Below are positions 46,954 to 60,239 of a stretch of DNA of 64,000 bases, piece by piece. The translations under genes and the position numbers were made by a program. The notes below the pieces were generated by a model. It was not told the origin of the DNA. It did no database searches and saw nothing but the letters and a program-made list of their open reading frames with translations. The stretch lies in the NCBI GenBank assembly GCA_018873245.2, contig JAEMBT020000008.1, forward strand, positions 15,686,090 to 15,750,089, given 5' to 3'. This DNA is from Archegozetes longisetosus (lineage: Eukaryota > Arthropoda > Arachnida > Sarcoptiformes > Trhypochthoniidae). Every line of letters begins with the position of its first letter. Position 1 is the first letter of the stretch.

Positions 46954-49900
46954 ATGGATCAATCGGTCGATTTGAGTTATCTTTCGCCTGAAGAGTATAG
47001 AAAAATAATTGATGTAATTAAGAGAGACCAAGACTTGAAGAAGCAGGAGGAACAGAGAATCTTGTGAGTACTCTATTTTTTGCAGCTTTTATAAACACTT
47101 TCATTATTTTAAGCTAATATTTATTCACAAAAAGCAATAATTCATGAAAATCGCTATCATTTCTTATAATCTCTATCGCATGTCATTTAATAGTAAGTGT
47201 GCCTCAAAATTGCAAATTAAACTAATATTTTGAATGTATGATTGGCACTAAAAACACACTGAAAACTGGTTTCATTTCAATCGATTGATTGATAGCTTTT
47301 GAAAGTTATAATTTATTTTTCTCTTTCACTAAACTAGTATTTGTTCTCACGTTTTATACATTGTGTGCACTCTCTTCTAAATTAATGCATACAAATTAGA
47401 GACAGAAAATGCATAATATTTTTTATTATAACAACAAATAATTCTTAAACATTTGAATAATATGACCGATCGTATATTTGCAAATATAAGTTTTTCTAAG
47501 CGTTAAAAATAGCAGCAAATGTTCTCAATTGTATTGATTAAATCTTAAATTATATTGAAAATTGTAAGACACGAACGAGATATGCAACTAATAAAACATA
47601 TTTTGCGTTTCAAAAATGTAAATTAGACTAAAAAGTGTAGATTCTGTGCAAGCAATTTGCATTTGCATTGCGTAGATTCAAGTCTAGAGAACTAACTCTC
47701 GTGCTAAATTCAGATGAACAAAGCGCAAAGTGGCAAAAGTGCAAATCACTACTTATGTGAGCGCACATTCGTTACACCGGAAATATGCACACATCACGTT
47801 CTTCATAAAAAGATCGTTCAAATTTTCTACCGCTCACTCTTTGTCTTAATACAGTTGAGTACTTTTGTTCAACCAAATTGTTGTTTTTGAAGAGACTGAA
47901 GATGCTATAAAAAAACAATCATTCATTCAAATATTATTTACTTGTTGCTTAAATGTGTTGCCATTACGTTTAAATTTGCAAAATATTAATTTATTTTCAT
48001 ATCAGAATTTTTATGATTTATGGATTCATCGATAGTTAATGTTTTCTGAGGCGAAGTTCACGAATGTTCTTCAAAAATGTTTGCCATGTTCTTCAATTGC
48101 ATGCATATTCTAAAAAATTCATACAAAACTATTAATCTATATTTAGGAATGAAATATCGATATTATCTAATTTAAGGTATTCAAAAATGTGTTTGAGGTT
48201 ATGGCCGTCTATAACAAATGTACATTTATATCATATATAATTAGCTACTTTAATATGTCTGTACATCACTTCTCATAATAGTGTTACTTTGATAGCTTAC
48301 TTATGATTATCCAAGTATCAGTTCATTTCAAACTATTATTCAGACACATCAATTCACATTGCAATAAAATGAAGATCTGGTGATAAAATCATTAGCCATT
48401 TATTGATTGGAATAATTATAATAAGATTTTTGGACAAATATTAAAATAATCTGAAATCGATATGCTTTACTGACAGAACAAATGCGTAACAATTTTGAGA
48501 GGCTCTGTACAGTTTTATAATTTATTTTTGGAGACTCGACGAGTAAATATTTGGATTAGAAAACTTCATAGAAATTGCATATCACTTAAACTTTTTATTT
48601 GATCATCAAAATCAATTTTTGATTCATCTCTAGTTCAGTCATGTTTGTAAGTGAAAATAAGTCAATTCATTTGTTGGGTTGACTCAAATTTAAAGTTGAT
48701 AATAGAGCAAATACTAGCTTCAATACGATCATTTACTTTATGGGTAATTCTGCCTAAAAACATCATGTCTCTCTCAAGTTCAATAATAATTTGAATATAT
48801 TATCATTTGACTTTACTTTCTGAATTTGAGATCAACAATTGTGATATACTGGAATCGAGCTCGAACTTAAGCCTTATTGTGAGATCTAAGAAGTTAAAAC
48901 ACAAGCAATTAGTTCTCGAACAATTTAAACTGAACGTCTGGGCATTATTTTTCATTTTTGCATGTTTTCAGTGATAATCTCTCAATATGATTTATGTAAA
49001 ATTGTTTTCTTTTTCGAAATATGGTTTTCGATAATGATTGAAATTTAATGATAGGCACGATATTTTACTTTGAAATAAAAGTATGTCTGATGGAACTGTG
49101 ATATGCGCACAATGTTTCGTTAGTTTTATATGAATAGAAATTATATGCAATTCGTATATTTATTAGAAAACTGATAAATTGCTAAATTCATCATTTGTGA
49201 GTAAAATATGAGCAAATACCAGTTCTTCAAATAGTGAAGACTTACAGTTTTGCTTGAATCTGCAATTTAAAATAGCTTTTAGACAAATTTTGATTCTATG
49301 TTCAAACACAATTATTGAAGTTTGTATAAATTGTAACTTTTCAGTACATTTTTGCAAATAAAGTGTACTGCAAACAATGCTAGAGTTGAACGAAAATATT
49401 TTTTCATATTTTATATGAATATTATGTTAATAATTTAATAAAATCCTATAGTAATGATTGCAATCGTTGATCTAAATATAGATAATTATTTTGCTTGATC
49501 TGTTGTACGCAATCGAGACGAAAATACTCGCACTACAGTACTATTGTTAGGAATTTTCAACACCGTCAATTATATTGATTACATACAATTTAAAGAACCT
49601 TTCTATACGATTTATGGCAGACTTGACAACTGATACCTTCGATATAATAGATTGGATCGAGATTTTTGGTTTGAAGTTTTTGTTGCGACCCTATACAATT
49701 AGACAATGCGTCAACGCTAATAAACGAAACGTCATATTCAACATGTATTATTGCCAACACATTTTTCTTTGTCTCTGTTTTGATATTTGATACCTAAAAG
49801 TGCTCTGGTCAGAAGGATTTTCTCGTTAGAGTCGCACAACTGGTCGCAAACAGTTCTATAGTTACACAATAAATAGCAAAATCGCGCAAATAAGCCAAAA

Positions 49901-50884
49901 CCTTTCAGAGTTGATTAAATGTTAGTTTGATCATTCAAATTAGACAGCAATGAAAATCTATTTAAGGCTCTAATAGTGAGCCAAAAATGGATTAAAAACA
50001 TTAATAGAATTGCACTATACTCTGAGTCATATTTTTGTCTGATGAGAATTTCCTCTTCAATAAAACTGAATTGATTGAGATCTTGGTTACTGAAAGCATT
50101 CTAAAAATATGTTTTTAGTAGCAATTCATTAATAATAATATTGAATGCAATGGCTGAAGTTTTACCTGACGAGCTAGCGATACAAATTTAGCAAAAAGTG
50201 GTGCAGCTAACTATAAATGCAACTAGTCTTCGATCTGACGTCTATTTCGCTAATATAATCAATTTAAGAATAAATAGTTGTAGTCTAATAAAAATCCAAA
50301 TCAGGTTGAATGTTAATTGGGCGCATTTAGTACAACATTTTCAAATATATTTTTTTAACGCCTCTGATTTTGTAGGAATCAATTGTAGCCAAAGGCTTGC
50401 TATGAAGGTCGAAAAATGAATGTATGACTTGAGTATTAAACTTGAAATCGATTTTTTCAAATGAAAATCTTTTTTGAATAAAGTTTTAAAAAATAAATAA
50501 ATTGGATTAGTTTATAAAAATATACTCAGAATTGGATTTGGCTAAAGAAAGAGTGTTGAAAAGTGCACTGAAAGTAGAATGTTATCTAATTTGTAGAAAA
50601 TAATTGACTTAGATGCAATTTAACTTGTATTTATGTAATACAAGTTTCGACTTCTATTTTAGGCAACAGTTCAAATTATTTTAGTTAACAGTTAATTAAA
50701 TTTATATATTAATGATTTACTAAAGCGTTAAATATAATATTGGATTTATAAAAATGACAAAATGTAATCTTATCGATTATAGTATTGAGAAGAATGAAAT
50801 GGACACATAGATTGCATGTGGGTTTCTATAGATGGGTGGGAAGGTTGTCAACCCTAAGGCATAACTTAAAATGCAAGCATTCGC

Positions 50885-50936
<52 letters not shown>

Positions 50937-52249
50937 TCCGTTTCGTTCGCACAAAGCTCTCATATGCTTTTGAGTTAGAGTGAAACTCGCAAGTTTTCTC
51001 TTGGAGTGCCCGTCGCTATGAAATTCAGGTTTAAGCTATAGCCAGACCCGTCTTTGGAGAGCTTAATTCAAGTAATACTAGTGCAGAGCCAGAAGCCAAT
51101 AAAACCTGAGGCAATGGGACGAAAGCAAAACAGATAAAGAGAGTGAACATTGTGCGAACATTTAGCCAGTGCTACGGATCAACACTAGCTTTAAATACAG
51201 TAAAAATGAACCATTCGTTTCTGGACAAACGCATCATTTAAGGTATCAACAAATTATAATAAACAAAATGGAATCAAGTATTCATTTTTCTTACTTTCTA
51301 ATATATGAATCTTTTAACTGTTGAGCGATCCATCTAATAGTGAACTGAACCATCAGTAATAATAATTAGTTTTGTTCTAATTTCAATCCTGATCTGTTCA
51401 ATTTTCAAATCAATTCCACTTCTCTTACTCTGTTATTTGTTATTTTTTTCTTATCAGTTGTGTCCTCTACGTGCGAGTAGAAATTGATCCTGATTTTGTC
51501 TTCCAATTGTTTACGCTATTTTGCATTTTCTGTTTGTTTTGTCGGTTCGGATCAATGTCTCAAATTGTTTGGTGTTTGCAATTTGATTGCGTAAACGTAG
51601 GCATCAATTTGTTTGAATCAAAATGAAAATGCATTTTGTGATACTAGTACTGCTTTTCAACAAATAAACTGCAAATCATTTTGAAGTATTAAGTTTCGGC
51701 AGCAAATCATATTATTTTGAATAAAAAAGAAGTGTGTGGGCCGTTAAAGCACTAAAGGTGTTTCAAGAGTTGTTCCAAGGAATGTTAGTCACATTCGCAT
51801 TCTATATGTTCAAAGTTTCATAACATTTCAGTTACATTTTCAACAATAACAACACTTCTTTTCGACTAAATATTTGATGTATTGTTCAATTTGAAAGTCT
51901 TCAATAATAATAAATATTTGTCTCATAGCTATCGAACTAAATGTCGAGGTAAGACTTTTCAACTTATTTGTTCATTAAAGTCTTTGAGACTAGTTTATTT
52001 TTTATATGAATTCAGGTTAATCTTAAGGTACTTTTTCCGATTGTTTGTCTAATACACTTAATAAAGTTGGTATAACTGCAAGCATTTATTGCTTAAACAA
52101 TCTAATCGCCTACGTATGCTTTAATTCTCTAATAAGAAGTCTTAGAATCTCATCTATCCTCAAATTATGCTCTTTTTAGGGACTAAGCCCTGAAATGAAC
52201 TTCCACAAGAGTAAACTTGATGCAACAGAATAGTTTATTCATTTGTAGT

Positions 52250-52299
<50 letters not shown>

Positions 52300-55200
52300 A
52301 TCATTCATTTGAATACCTTAAATCTACTTTGAATTAGTCTACACAAGACACAGATATTGGGCAATAATTTGATTGAACTAGAAAAACTGTCGTCACTTTT
52401 CTAACGATAACGTTTGAGAAAGTTGCAATATTTTAATGAATTTTATGCTCTTTGTTTTGTGTTGGCGCGCATTCTTACTATTATCAAATATAAGTTCAAT
52501 TTATTTGACGAGAAAAATTTTGTACTTCAGTCGCAGTATAAGTTGTAGAATCTCTTGAGTGCAATTGTGTCTAAGGATTTATTTAGTTTTGCCCACTCCG
52601 ATGCAAGGATTGCATTGTTTCTACTTTACTGTTATGTTTTTTATATTCTTCATTTGTACAATGCATACACAGTTTTTATTACTTTTTTGCTACGCTCTGT
52701 GCGTCATTTTATTGATTAAATACTAAGGAATTAAATGAAATTACTCGTCAAGTTATTCCGGAAAAATAATATTTGAACAATTTTTTAATAAGCCTTTCTC
52801 AGCTGCTTAGGAATACTTTTAAGCAAGATATATGCGCAGATTATTTATTTTGTTGTTGACACATTTTATTTTGAAAAGACGCTGCTCTGTGTCACTGGCA
52901 TTACATTAAAAATTAAGAGAAGTGACTAAATATTCGCATACTATTTGTCATATGAGTTGAATTTTTGCTCATATTTATTTATACTCGCATCATATTTACC
53001 CTCTAGAGGTTGATATTGCATTTTCTAAGTAATACATTGACTATGCAAATATTTTCTAAAACTTATTTCAATTTGGTAAGTGAGCTGGATGAGAATAACG
53101 ACAATTTTTCATTAAAGCCTCTTTCTTTTAACCTTGCAACTTTTCAAATTAAAATATTGTTTCATAATTGCGCTCTATCATTCAGATTAGAATTTAATTT
53201 GATTTTCTAAGATAAACAATAATTGAATGTTTGTCAGATTTTTTCCAAACGGAGTTTGACTTGGCTTTTCTATTATACATAAAACGTGCAAATATCAAAA
53301 GTAAAGTGATGGCTTTTGTTCTCAAATTCAATTCTCACATTGCTATTGTTAGCCAAAACATACTATTGAATTAATACGCTATCAGAATGTTTCAATACTT
53401 CTTTTATGTATAGTCTTTTGAACTCTAGAAATCACAAATTTAAAAAGGTTTCCATGGCTTTCAATTGAATGTCAGTCATACCTTTAGAAAACATAATAAA
53501 ACAAATTTGGTCTATAGAAAAGTGAATTAAGTCTAGGACAACCAAACAATATGACATAAAGCAGCATTCTTTAATTCGTGTTAAAATTTGTCAATAGTTT
53601 CCTCTATAAGAATAAATTTGTAGTCTTCATAAATAAGGTCTTTGTTTCATAGTTTATAATTATAACTAAAACGAATGATCACAGTTTCACTATTAATCTT
53701 AAGTATAATCATAACCAATTGCGACCTCATTTCTGTTATTCGATATTAAATAAATTCATTTTCAATTATTCAAACAATTTATCTTAAAATGTTGTTTTTA
53801 TAAAATACAGAATAAGTCCTGTATTTATAAATAGTAATCCATAACTTTGTGCTAATGGTTTCGAACAAATTTCAATTGATTGAGCCTTTCGTTGCATTTA
53901 AAGAACAAAAAGTTGAACTTTTCTCTAATTTATTTGACTGGTGCCACTTCAGAGTAACAATAAAATTAATTTTCTTATGGATACATTTTAAAAGTTTTCT
54001 TTTATTATAAAAGCCATTAGCTCTAATTTAGCCAAAACTTTTAAAAGTCAAATTAGCACAGAAAATACTCTATTTTTGAATAATTTCCCAAAAGATTGAA
54101 AGGAACTAAAGTGTAGCACTCAAAGCACACAACAATTCAATTTTAACTAATCACATCGAACACATTGTTAAATTGAGCCATTTCTATCAAATTTTCCATT
54201 TAGCTCTTTAAGTAGTTTAAAATGTATACAGATAAACATTTTTTTATCTTAACGACAATTATTCGAGATCACAATTGAATTATTTGTTTTTTTCAAATAA
54301 AAAACTACATATAGCTGACTCTATTGTTTGCATAGTAACTTCTAGTTGACTGAAATATTTTGCCAGCAATAAATAAGGGTTAATGTCTAAAAAGCTTTTC
54401 AGGTCAGTCGTTAGATCTGAAGAATAGAATTGTGTTGACTGGTTTCGGAACTGCAAACTTACGAAGAGTTCGAATTTTAGGAAATTCATTTTGTTAAGAC
54501 AACTCAATTTTACAGAAATACAGTTGTACATTGTCCTGATAAAATATTATAATAGATTTTGAACTACGGTTCATTAAGATTTGAGATAGCTCAGTGTAAG
54601 CTTCAACAAAGAGTAAGAAATAAAATTAAATTTCATTGAATATCGCCAAATTGTGAATGTTGAGTGCAACAACGACAAAGTTCTCAAGTAATCTAAGAGA
54701 AGATGGAATTCTTTTCTTGGTATTGATATCTTTATAAAGGAAAGAACCATTACTGCAAAACAGCTCAAAAACCTATTGTCGAGACAAGTACAACGAATTT
54801 TGACATAGATTCTGTACTCTATATAATCTTTGAGCTTATTCCGATGTTTTGAAATGAAAAATTTTCAGTTTAGAATTTGAAAAGATCGAAATACTCATTA
54901 TACTAATTGTTGTTACCACATACCATTCAAACACTATTTGAACAGTCAGAACGTGAGATGTGCTGTTTTTGAAACCAATACTACACAAATTTATCTTTAT
55001 TTTTGCCAATTTCATATTTTCAATGGGTTCTTGTTATGAAAATGAATTTTTTGACTTGACAGGCAAAGTATCCTAATTTACTGCGTTTTCGATTAGTTTT
55101 TGTGAACTTTGAAGATGTGGCACAATATTGAGTAAAACACCTAAATAATGATTAGTGATCTTTGATTTATAACATGCGATATAATCCTTTTTGCCAATCA

Positions 55201-58200
55201 TATATGGTTTATACGTGACATTATATTAAATGTTATTCAATATTTTATGATTCGTTCGAATCAGATGTGAATTTCCTGCACTGGAGTCAGAGTTCTTTTA
55301 TGCCTCAGGCCATCCTCTGGCATACCCTTCATTTGACTTAATAACAATTTAATGCCACTCAAACAACATTTTATAAGTTCAATTATTGCCAGTTTTACGC
55401 GATATTCACTTGCATTTTGTAATCATTATTTTGCAAATGTATTGATTGCCACATCTTTTTGCATGTTTTGTTCATTAGTAATGATTATCATTAATTTAAT
55501 TCGATTAATTTGAATTTGTGTTTCTTTTATTCTGCTTAAAAACTGCGATAAACTCGAATAATATTTAATATATTTTGCTGCAAATGCTTTAAAACTTACA
55601 ATACACGATGAATCAAACGAATAAGAATCTGCTCGAAGCTTCCTATTATGTTTTTAGTTTTGTTTTATTTTATTTTAAGTTATTAGTTATTATATTTATT
55701 TTTGTAGTCAATTGAAAGCAGAAATTCAACGACTCCGAAAGCGTGGAATTATAAAACAAGGATCGCTGGATCCGACCCGATCCTGTGCCCGATGTCTAAC
55801 AGAATTGGGCAGAATTATCAATCGCGGGGCCGTGTGCTCAGTGTGTCGTAAAAAAGTTTGTAAAACGTGTAGGCATTACAGCGAAGATGGGCAGCAATGG
55901 GTTTGTCTCGTTTGTCATAAGCAAATGTAAGTTAATCAAAAATATAAAGTTTCTCTTATCTCTCTCTTTGCCTACACTCTTGGGCCGAACTTTCATTAGT
56001 GCAGTTTCAATTACAGTTGCGTTAATTACAAATCAGAATAATCAGTCAACATTTTAGCACATTATGTCACTTCTCTTTCTCTTTGTTTTCGCATAAAAAA
56101 CCTATTAATTGATTAAACTTAAAAGTAGAGACTCATTTGAATGACAAACAGGTTTTAATTTACTCTATTCTAAACTTTTATTTTGGTCAAACCCAATGTA
56201 ACAATTGTTGTCTTATGTGATAATCATCATTATTTAACGCTACAAAAACAGTTGCATTTTTCAAGCTTTACCAAACATCTTATATTTAATTGACACCCAT
56301 TTTCCAAGGATTTAAAAGTTTGCAAATTTCAAAATTTGATTACATTTAACTTAATAATCAAATGCATTAATTTGCGATCAAAATCAATTTATTTCTAATG
56401 AATTGGTTTGTATTTGGTGTCCACTTCAATCATTTATTTTTCATCTTCATTCAAGCATTCCGTCAATAGCTATACTGATTTGTAGAAATGAAAAATTGTT
56501 CTTCAGTCATAGTAGGACCAAACATTGCATGATTTATTTATTTACTTATTATCAATAGAATTACTGCATATCTGGCGAGAAAAAGTACGTTATACTATAA
56601 GGAACTAAATGGATAAGAGTTATACTAAATTGATTGAAGTATATGAGGCTTTAAAGAGCAACACTCGATATAAGGCAGAGTTCATTTTTGCGAGCTTTTT
56701 CACAAAATATTCACTATTTATTCATTAAAATAATTGAAGTGATTTAACACAACTCTATTGCGCACTGAAACGATCAATAATTCTATACAAGGTTCCGTAA
56801 ACATTCTTATATTCGGGCTCGAATTAAGAGGCACACGTTTGAAGAGAAAATTTTTGAATTCTTCTCTCATTCACTGATACTATTCGGCTTTAATTTGTGA
56901 TCTAGTTATTTGAATCATTCAAATGGAAAATTCACATTTTTGGCTTTAATCAATAGAACCAAATGCGTGAAATCAAGATTCTTGGATTAGTTTTTGATTC
57001 TGAATCTAATAGAATGATAAGAACTTGATAGAAAAGCGTTAAATTAAAAATTTTAAGAATCACTTCAATAAGTTTTTCAAATCTTATTTTATTTACAGTT
57101 ATGTTGTTAAGTTTTTTTATTTGACTCATTAATTATTTGTTAAATGATTAACATTGTTAACCAATGGAATTTATATTTTTTATCGATGGTGCGTCAATGA
57201 TATGACGCGAAAAGCATGAGTTAATTTTACACTTAATTGCAAAATATTTAATCCTTACTTGGACCTAATCAAATTTTCACTTTAGTATAGTTTAAAAATT
57301 AGATCAACTGATTAAGTGTTAACTTAGTATTGTATCTAATGGCAAATTAATTAACTATGAAAGTGAGCAAGCTAGCTTTGATTCGGCTGAACTACTTTCA
57401 AGTTTCTTCTGACATTCAATATTTCACTTCTTAATTGACTTAATTTATTCGCGAACTATCAAAAGTGATTTACTCTTTTAATCTCCATCTGATATTTGAA
57501 AATGTTTCTTCAAATTGTTTTACGATTTTTATTAGGCGTACATGTCTTAAATAAGATAAGACCCTTTAAGAGGAAAATCTTACATGAATTCCAGTAAATC
57601 ATTAGTTGATTTTAACAAAACATTTGTTGAGAAATTTGACATTGCATTCCATTTGTTATTTTATTTTTTAGCTAATGGTTTGCATTAGGATTCTGAGTGC
57701 ATAGACGCATATCGCATAATCTAAGCGATCATCATATATTACAGAATTTTTGGCAATGTATTTCTAGAATGTTTTTTTGTGTTGAATCCTAGATCTAGTT
57801 AGTAAGCATCCAACTGATAGATTAAGTGGCACGCCTTTCACTTGCATCTATAAATATAATCGTATAGAAAAGACTGAGATCTAAAGTAATACTTTTTGAC
57901 TCCTTTTTCTAAATAATGTTCTGCTGTTTCATTATCTGGATTGTCAGGAATCGTTTTATATGCTAAACAATTCATATCCTCGGCTAATAGATTCAGAAGA
58001 TTTATCATTTGCATGCAGTCATACTAAAATAAGCTTGAATATTTTGCATACTTGACCCCTTAACCTGAACTTGACACTAAAATATTGCTGAAGATTTTGG
58101 CTATTCACATTGTTTCAAAAGATAATATGTTCATAACCTTTAGAAATTAGAGATCGAATGAATGTTGCGATTCGAATGATAAGTCAAACTGAAAAGTGTT

Positions 58201-60239
58201 AATTTCCTGCTTTTATATATTGTACAAAGTAATAAAAGCTTTTATTCATTTGCTTTGCTTTATTTGCACTTAAAGGTTCTGTCAATTGCCGAATGATATT
58301 GTTTGCAAAAATTTCTCCTATTTCATTCTGGCCTTAATAAACAATTTGTTTACTTAAACTAAACAATAGTTGACTGCATAATGTTTTTTGAAACCATACG
58401 TTATATTTATTTCGTAAATTGTGTTTTTGCTTAATAGTCAACTTAAAGCAATAACTGGCGAATGGATGAGAGAATACTCACGAACAGCGAGCGGACGAAT
58501 AAAGAAGAGTTCATCTCCGAGCAAGTCCTCAGCGAGTGATACCATCAGTAAATCTATAAAGAATACATTTCGTACAAGTAAGTTATAAGGATAGTACATT
58601 AGAATTTGATTAAAGTTACCATTTAATTCGTTTTCGTTGCGAAACATAAAACAAAGTAGAAAATTACAGTAATTAAGGATATAATTCAAGTGTAATTTGA
58701 AACTATGTTCTTATGAACTTTGCGAGGAAAACTTAGCCAATAATTTCTCATTGTTTTATTGAAATGTTTCCTCCAGTAGTTTTACAAAAGTATAAATAAT
58801 ACAAACATTAAAGAAATTGTAATGTATTTATCTACTGAGCATTTTTTGCGAGTCGTTCCAAGTGTTTTCATTTGAGAAGTTTTGTAGTTTAAGCTTAACA
58901 TTAGGTTAATAATAGTTTGCAAATCGTGATTGTGTTCGCAATATCGGAATACAAATCAAATTTAATCTAATTGTTGTTTTTCTATCATTTCTTTTGTATT
59001 ATTTAAATAAAGGTTTTTTAGCGCACCAGCAACATTCTTCGTCGTCTTCGCAGTCCATTGAAGATGATCACGAAAAGACTGAGACTGATGAAAGCGCTTC
59101 TGCACCTCTTTCTTCGTCGTCTTCTTTTTCGGTTGTGAAGACAATTGCAAAAGGGTTTATACCATCACGACTACCACCAGTTGATTCATTGCCATCAAAA
59201 TGTTCGCCGCCAAAGTCGCCAAAATCTCCACCACCAAAGTCGCCAAAATCTCCAAAGTCTCCACTGTCTGAGCATAAAAATTCGAGTGAAGATTCACCAA
59301 AATTACCTCCAAGTCCAGTGTTGAAGGTTTTACAGTCAGCGGTTGATTTAGTATCAACGACTGGAAGCGGTCAAAGCAGTAGAAATGATTCGCCACAACA
59401 TTCAGTTGAGAAACAAACTGTTTTTCGAAAAATATCCAATAGAATGCTCGAATCATCCAGTTCTGAAGAGGAGGAAGAAGCAACAACCAGTGATGTAATC
59501 AAAGAAGAACTTCATAAAACCAATTCTTCGGGCAGTACTCCGAGTCCAAGAACGCCAAATAGTTGTAGAATATTGAGCTCAATAGCCCAGAATCAGGCGA
59601 CAGCTTTCAAGTTTCCGCCGTCTTCTCCTATTAATAGTAGGCCATCATCTTACGAAAGGCAATCAGAACGTCAATCATCGGACGAGTTCTCAACAACAAT
59701 GAGTTCGTTTCGATCTCGATCGACGTCATCAGAATTGTGTGATGAAAATAATCCAGACCCAAGACTAACGCCCCAACCCCTGCCTCGCAGTAGAAGAGTT
59801 AGTCCATTAAGAAAGCAAAGAGCGATTGCAGAAGAAGTTCAAGAATCTCAGCGCTCATCGCTCGAGGCGGAATATGGATCGTGTCCATCATCTGCAACAA
59901 CTAGTGCTCCGGATTCAGGTGTTGCCGACTGCAACTACGCGTCTCCCCCAAAAAACTTTTTCAACAGTTCAGTCATGAGAAGAAGCAGTAGCGGACACGA
60001 TGATGCTTTCGGTCTAGAATCAGTGCCATTGGCGCGTGAATCAGTGTCCAGCTTGAGTGAAGGCGAAGCTGTGATTGAAAAGTCAACGGGTTATGTATTC
60101 AGGAAAGTGACCATTAAAAAGCGTAATTCAAACACTCAGGCAATGCAACAACAGATTGAACATCATTCAGATGTGGATACGAGTACGACATGCGTTAATA
60201 ATTGTAATACTTCGAACCATTCGCACGAAAGGCCAACAG
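46954..60239 (+). CDS. Synaptotagmin-like (bitesize/Slp) Rab effector, 5' part; 3' end outside the window
   Basis: Four coding exons with consistent phases: 46954–47063, 55708–55926, 58438–58577 and 59013–60239, giving about 565 residues so far. The final donor (CAG|GTAAGA) shows the gene continues. Residues 1–156 form a Slp homology (Rab-binding) domain. Helix 1 reads VDLSYLSPEEYRKIIDVIKR; next comes a FYVE-like zinc module with eight Cys at 63, 66, 80, 83, 88, 91, 103 and 106; then the ITGEWMREY segment, equivalent to the SGAWF/ATGDWF element. This pattern is that of SYTL proteins and insect bitesize, which bind GTP-Rab27-type GTPases and tether vesicles or organise cortical actin. Exon 4 encodes 409 residues of Ser/Pro-rich disorder (KSPKSP repeats, acidic SSSEEEEE). 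The expected tandem C2 domains are missing, presumably beyond 64 kb. Introns of 8.6 and 2.5 kb contrast with the compact genes at 7–17 kb. Confidence 0.85.
50785..51240 (+). promoter_or_regulatory. Candidate internal promoter or alternative first exon
   Basis: A conspicuously GC-richer island inside the 8.6-kb intron. It starts with a (CT)n run and carries TTTCCTCCGTTTCGTTCGC, and ends with a possible donor AAG|GTATCA near 51240. It looks like a 5' UTR and GAGA-rich promoter. The only short frame near the donor (MNHSFLDKRII) closes at once, so any exon here would be noncoding. No transcript evidence. Confidence 0.35.
50889..50932. repeat. (CT)n microsatellite
   Basis: About 21 uninterrupted CT units, followed by TTCCTCCG. 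On the other strand this is a GAGA array. Confidence 0.95.
52252..52297. repeat. (CT)n microsatellite
   Basis: About 23 CT units in the same intron, 1.3 kb downstream of the first array, in AT-rich DNA without a visible island. Confidence 0.95.
55927..58437 (+). other. Second coding intron of the Slp-type gene, 2.5 kb
   Basis: Begins GTAAGT, ends TTAATAG, phase 2. AT-rich; nothing else recognised. Confidence 0.75.
58578..59012 (+). other. Third coding intron of the Slp-type gene, 435 bp
   Basis: Begins GTAAGT, ends AATAAAG, phase 1 on both sides. Nothing else recognised. Confidence 0.75.

Larger units (their letters stand above)
47064..55707 (+). other. First coding intron of the Slp-type gene, 8.6 kb
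   Basis: Begins GTGAGT and ends TTTTTGTAG. No other coding exon with matching phases was recognised. It contains the GC-richer, CT-repeat island at 50.8–51.2 kb, a second CT array and otherwise AT-rich DNA. Confidence 0.7.

Noticed and set aside
59157-59486. 109-codon minus-strand frame
   Set aside because: Antisense shadow of the Ser/Pro-rich exon of the Slp-type gene.
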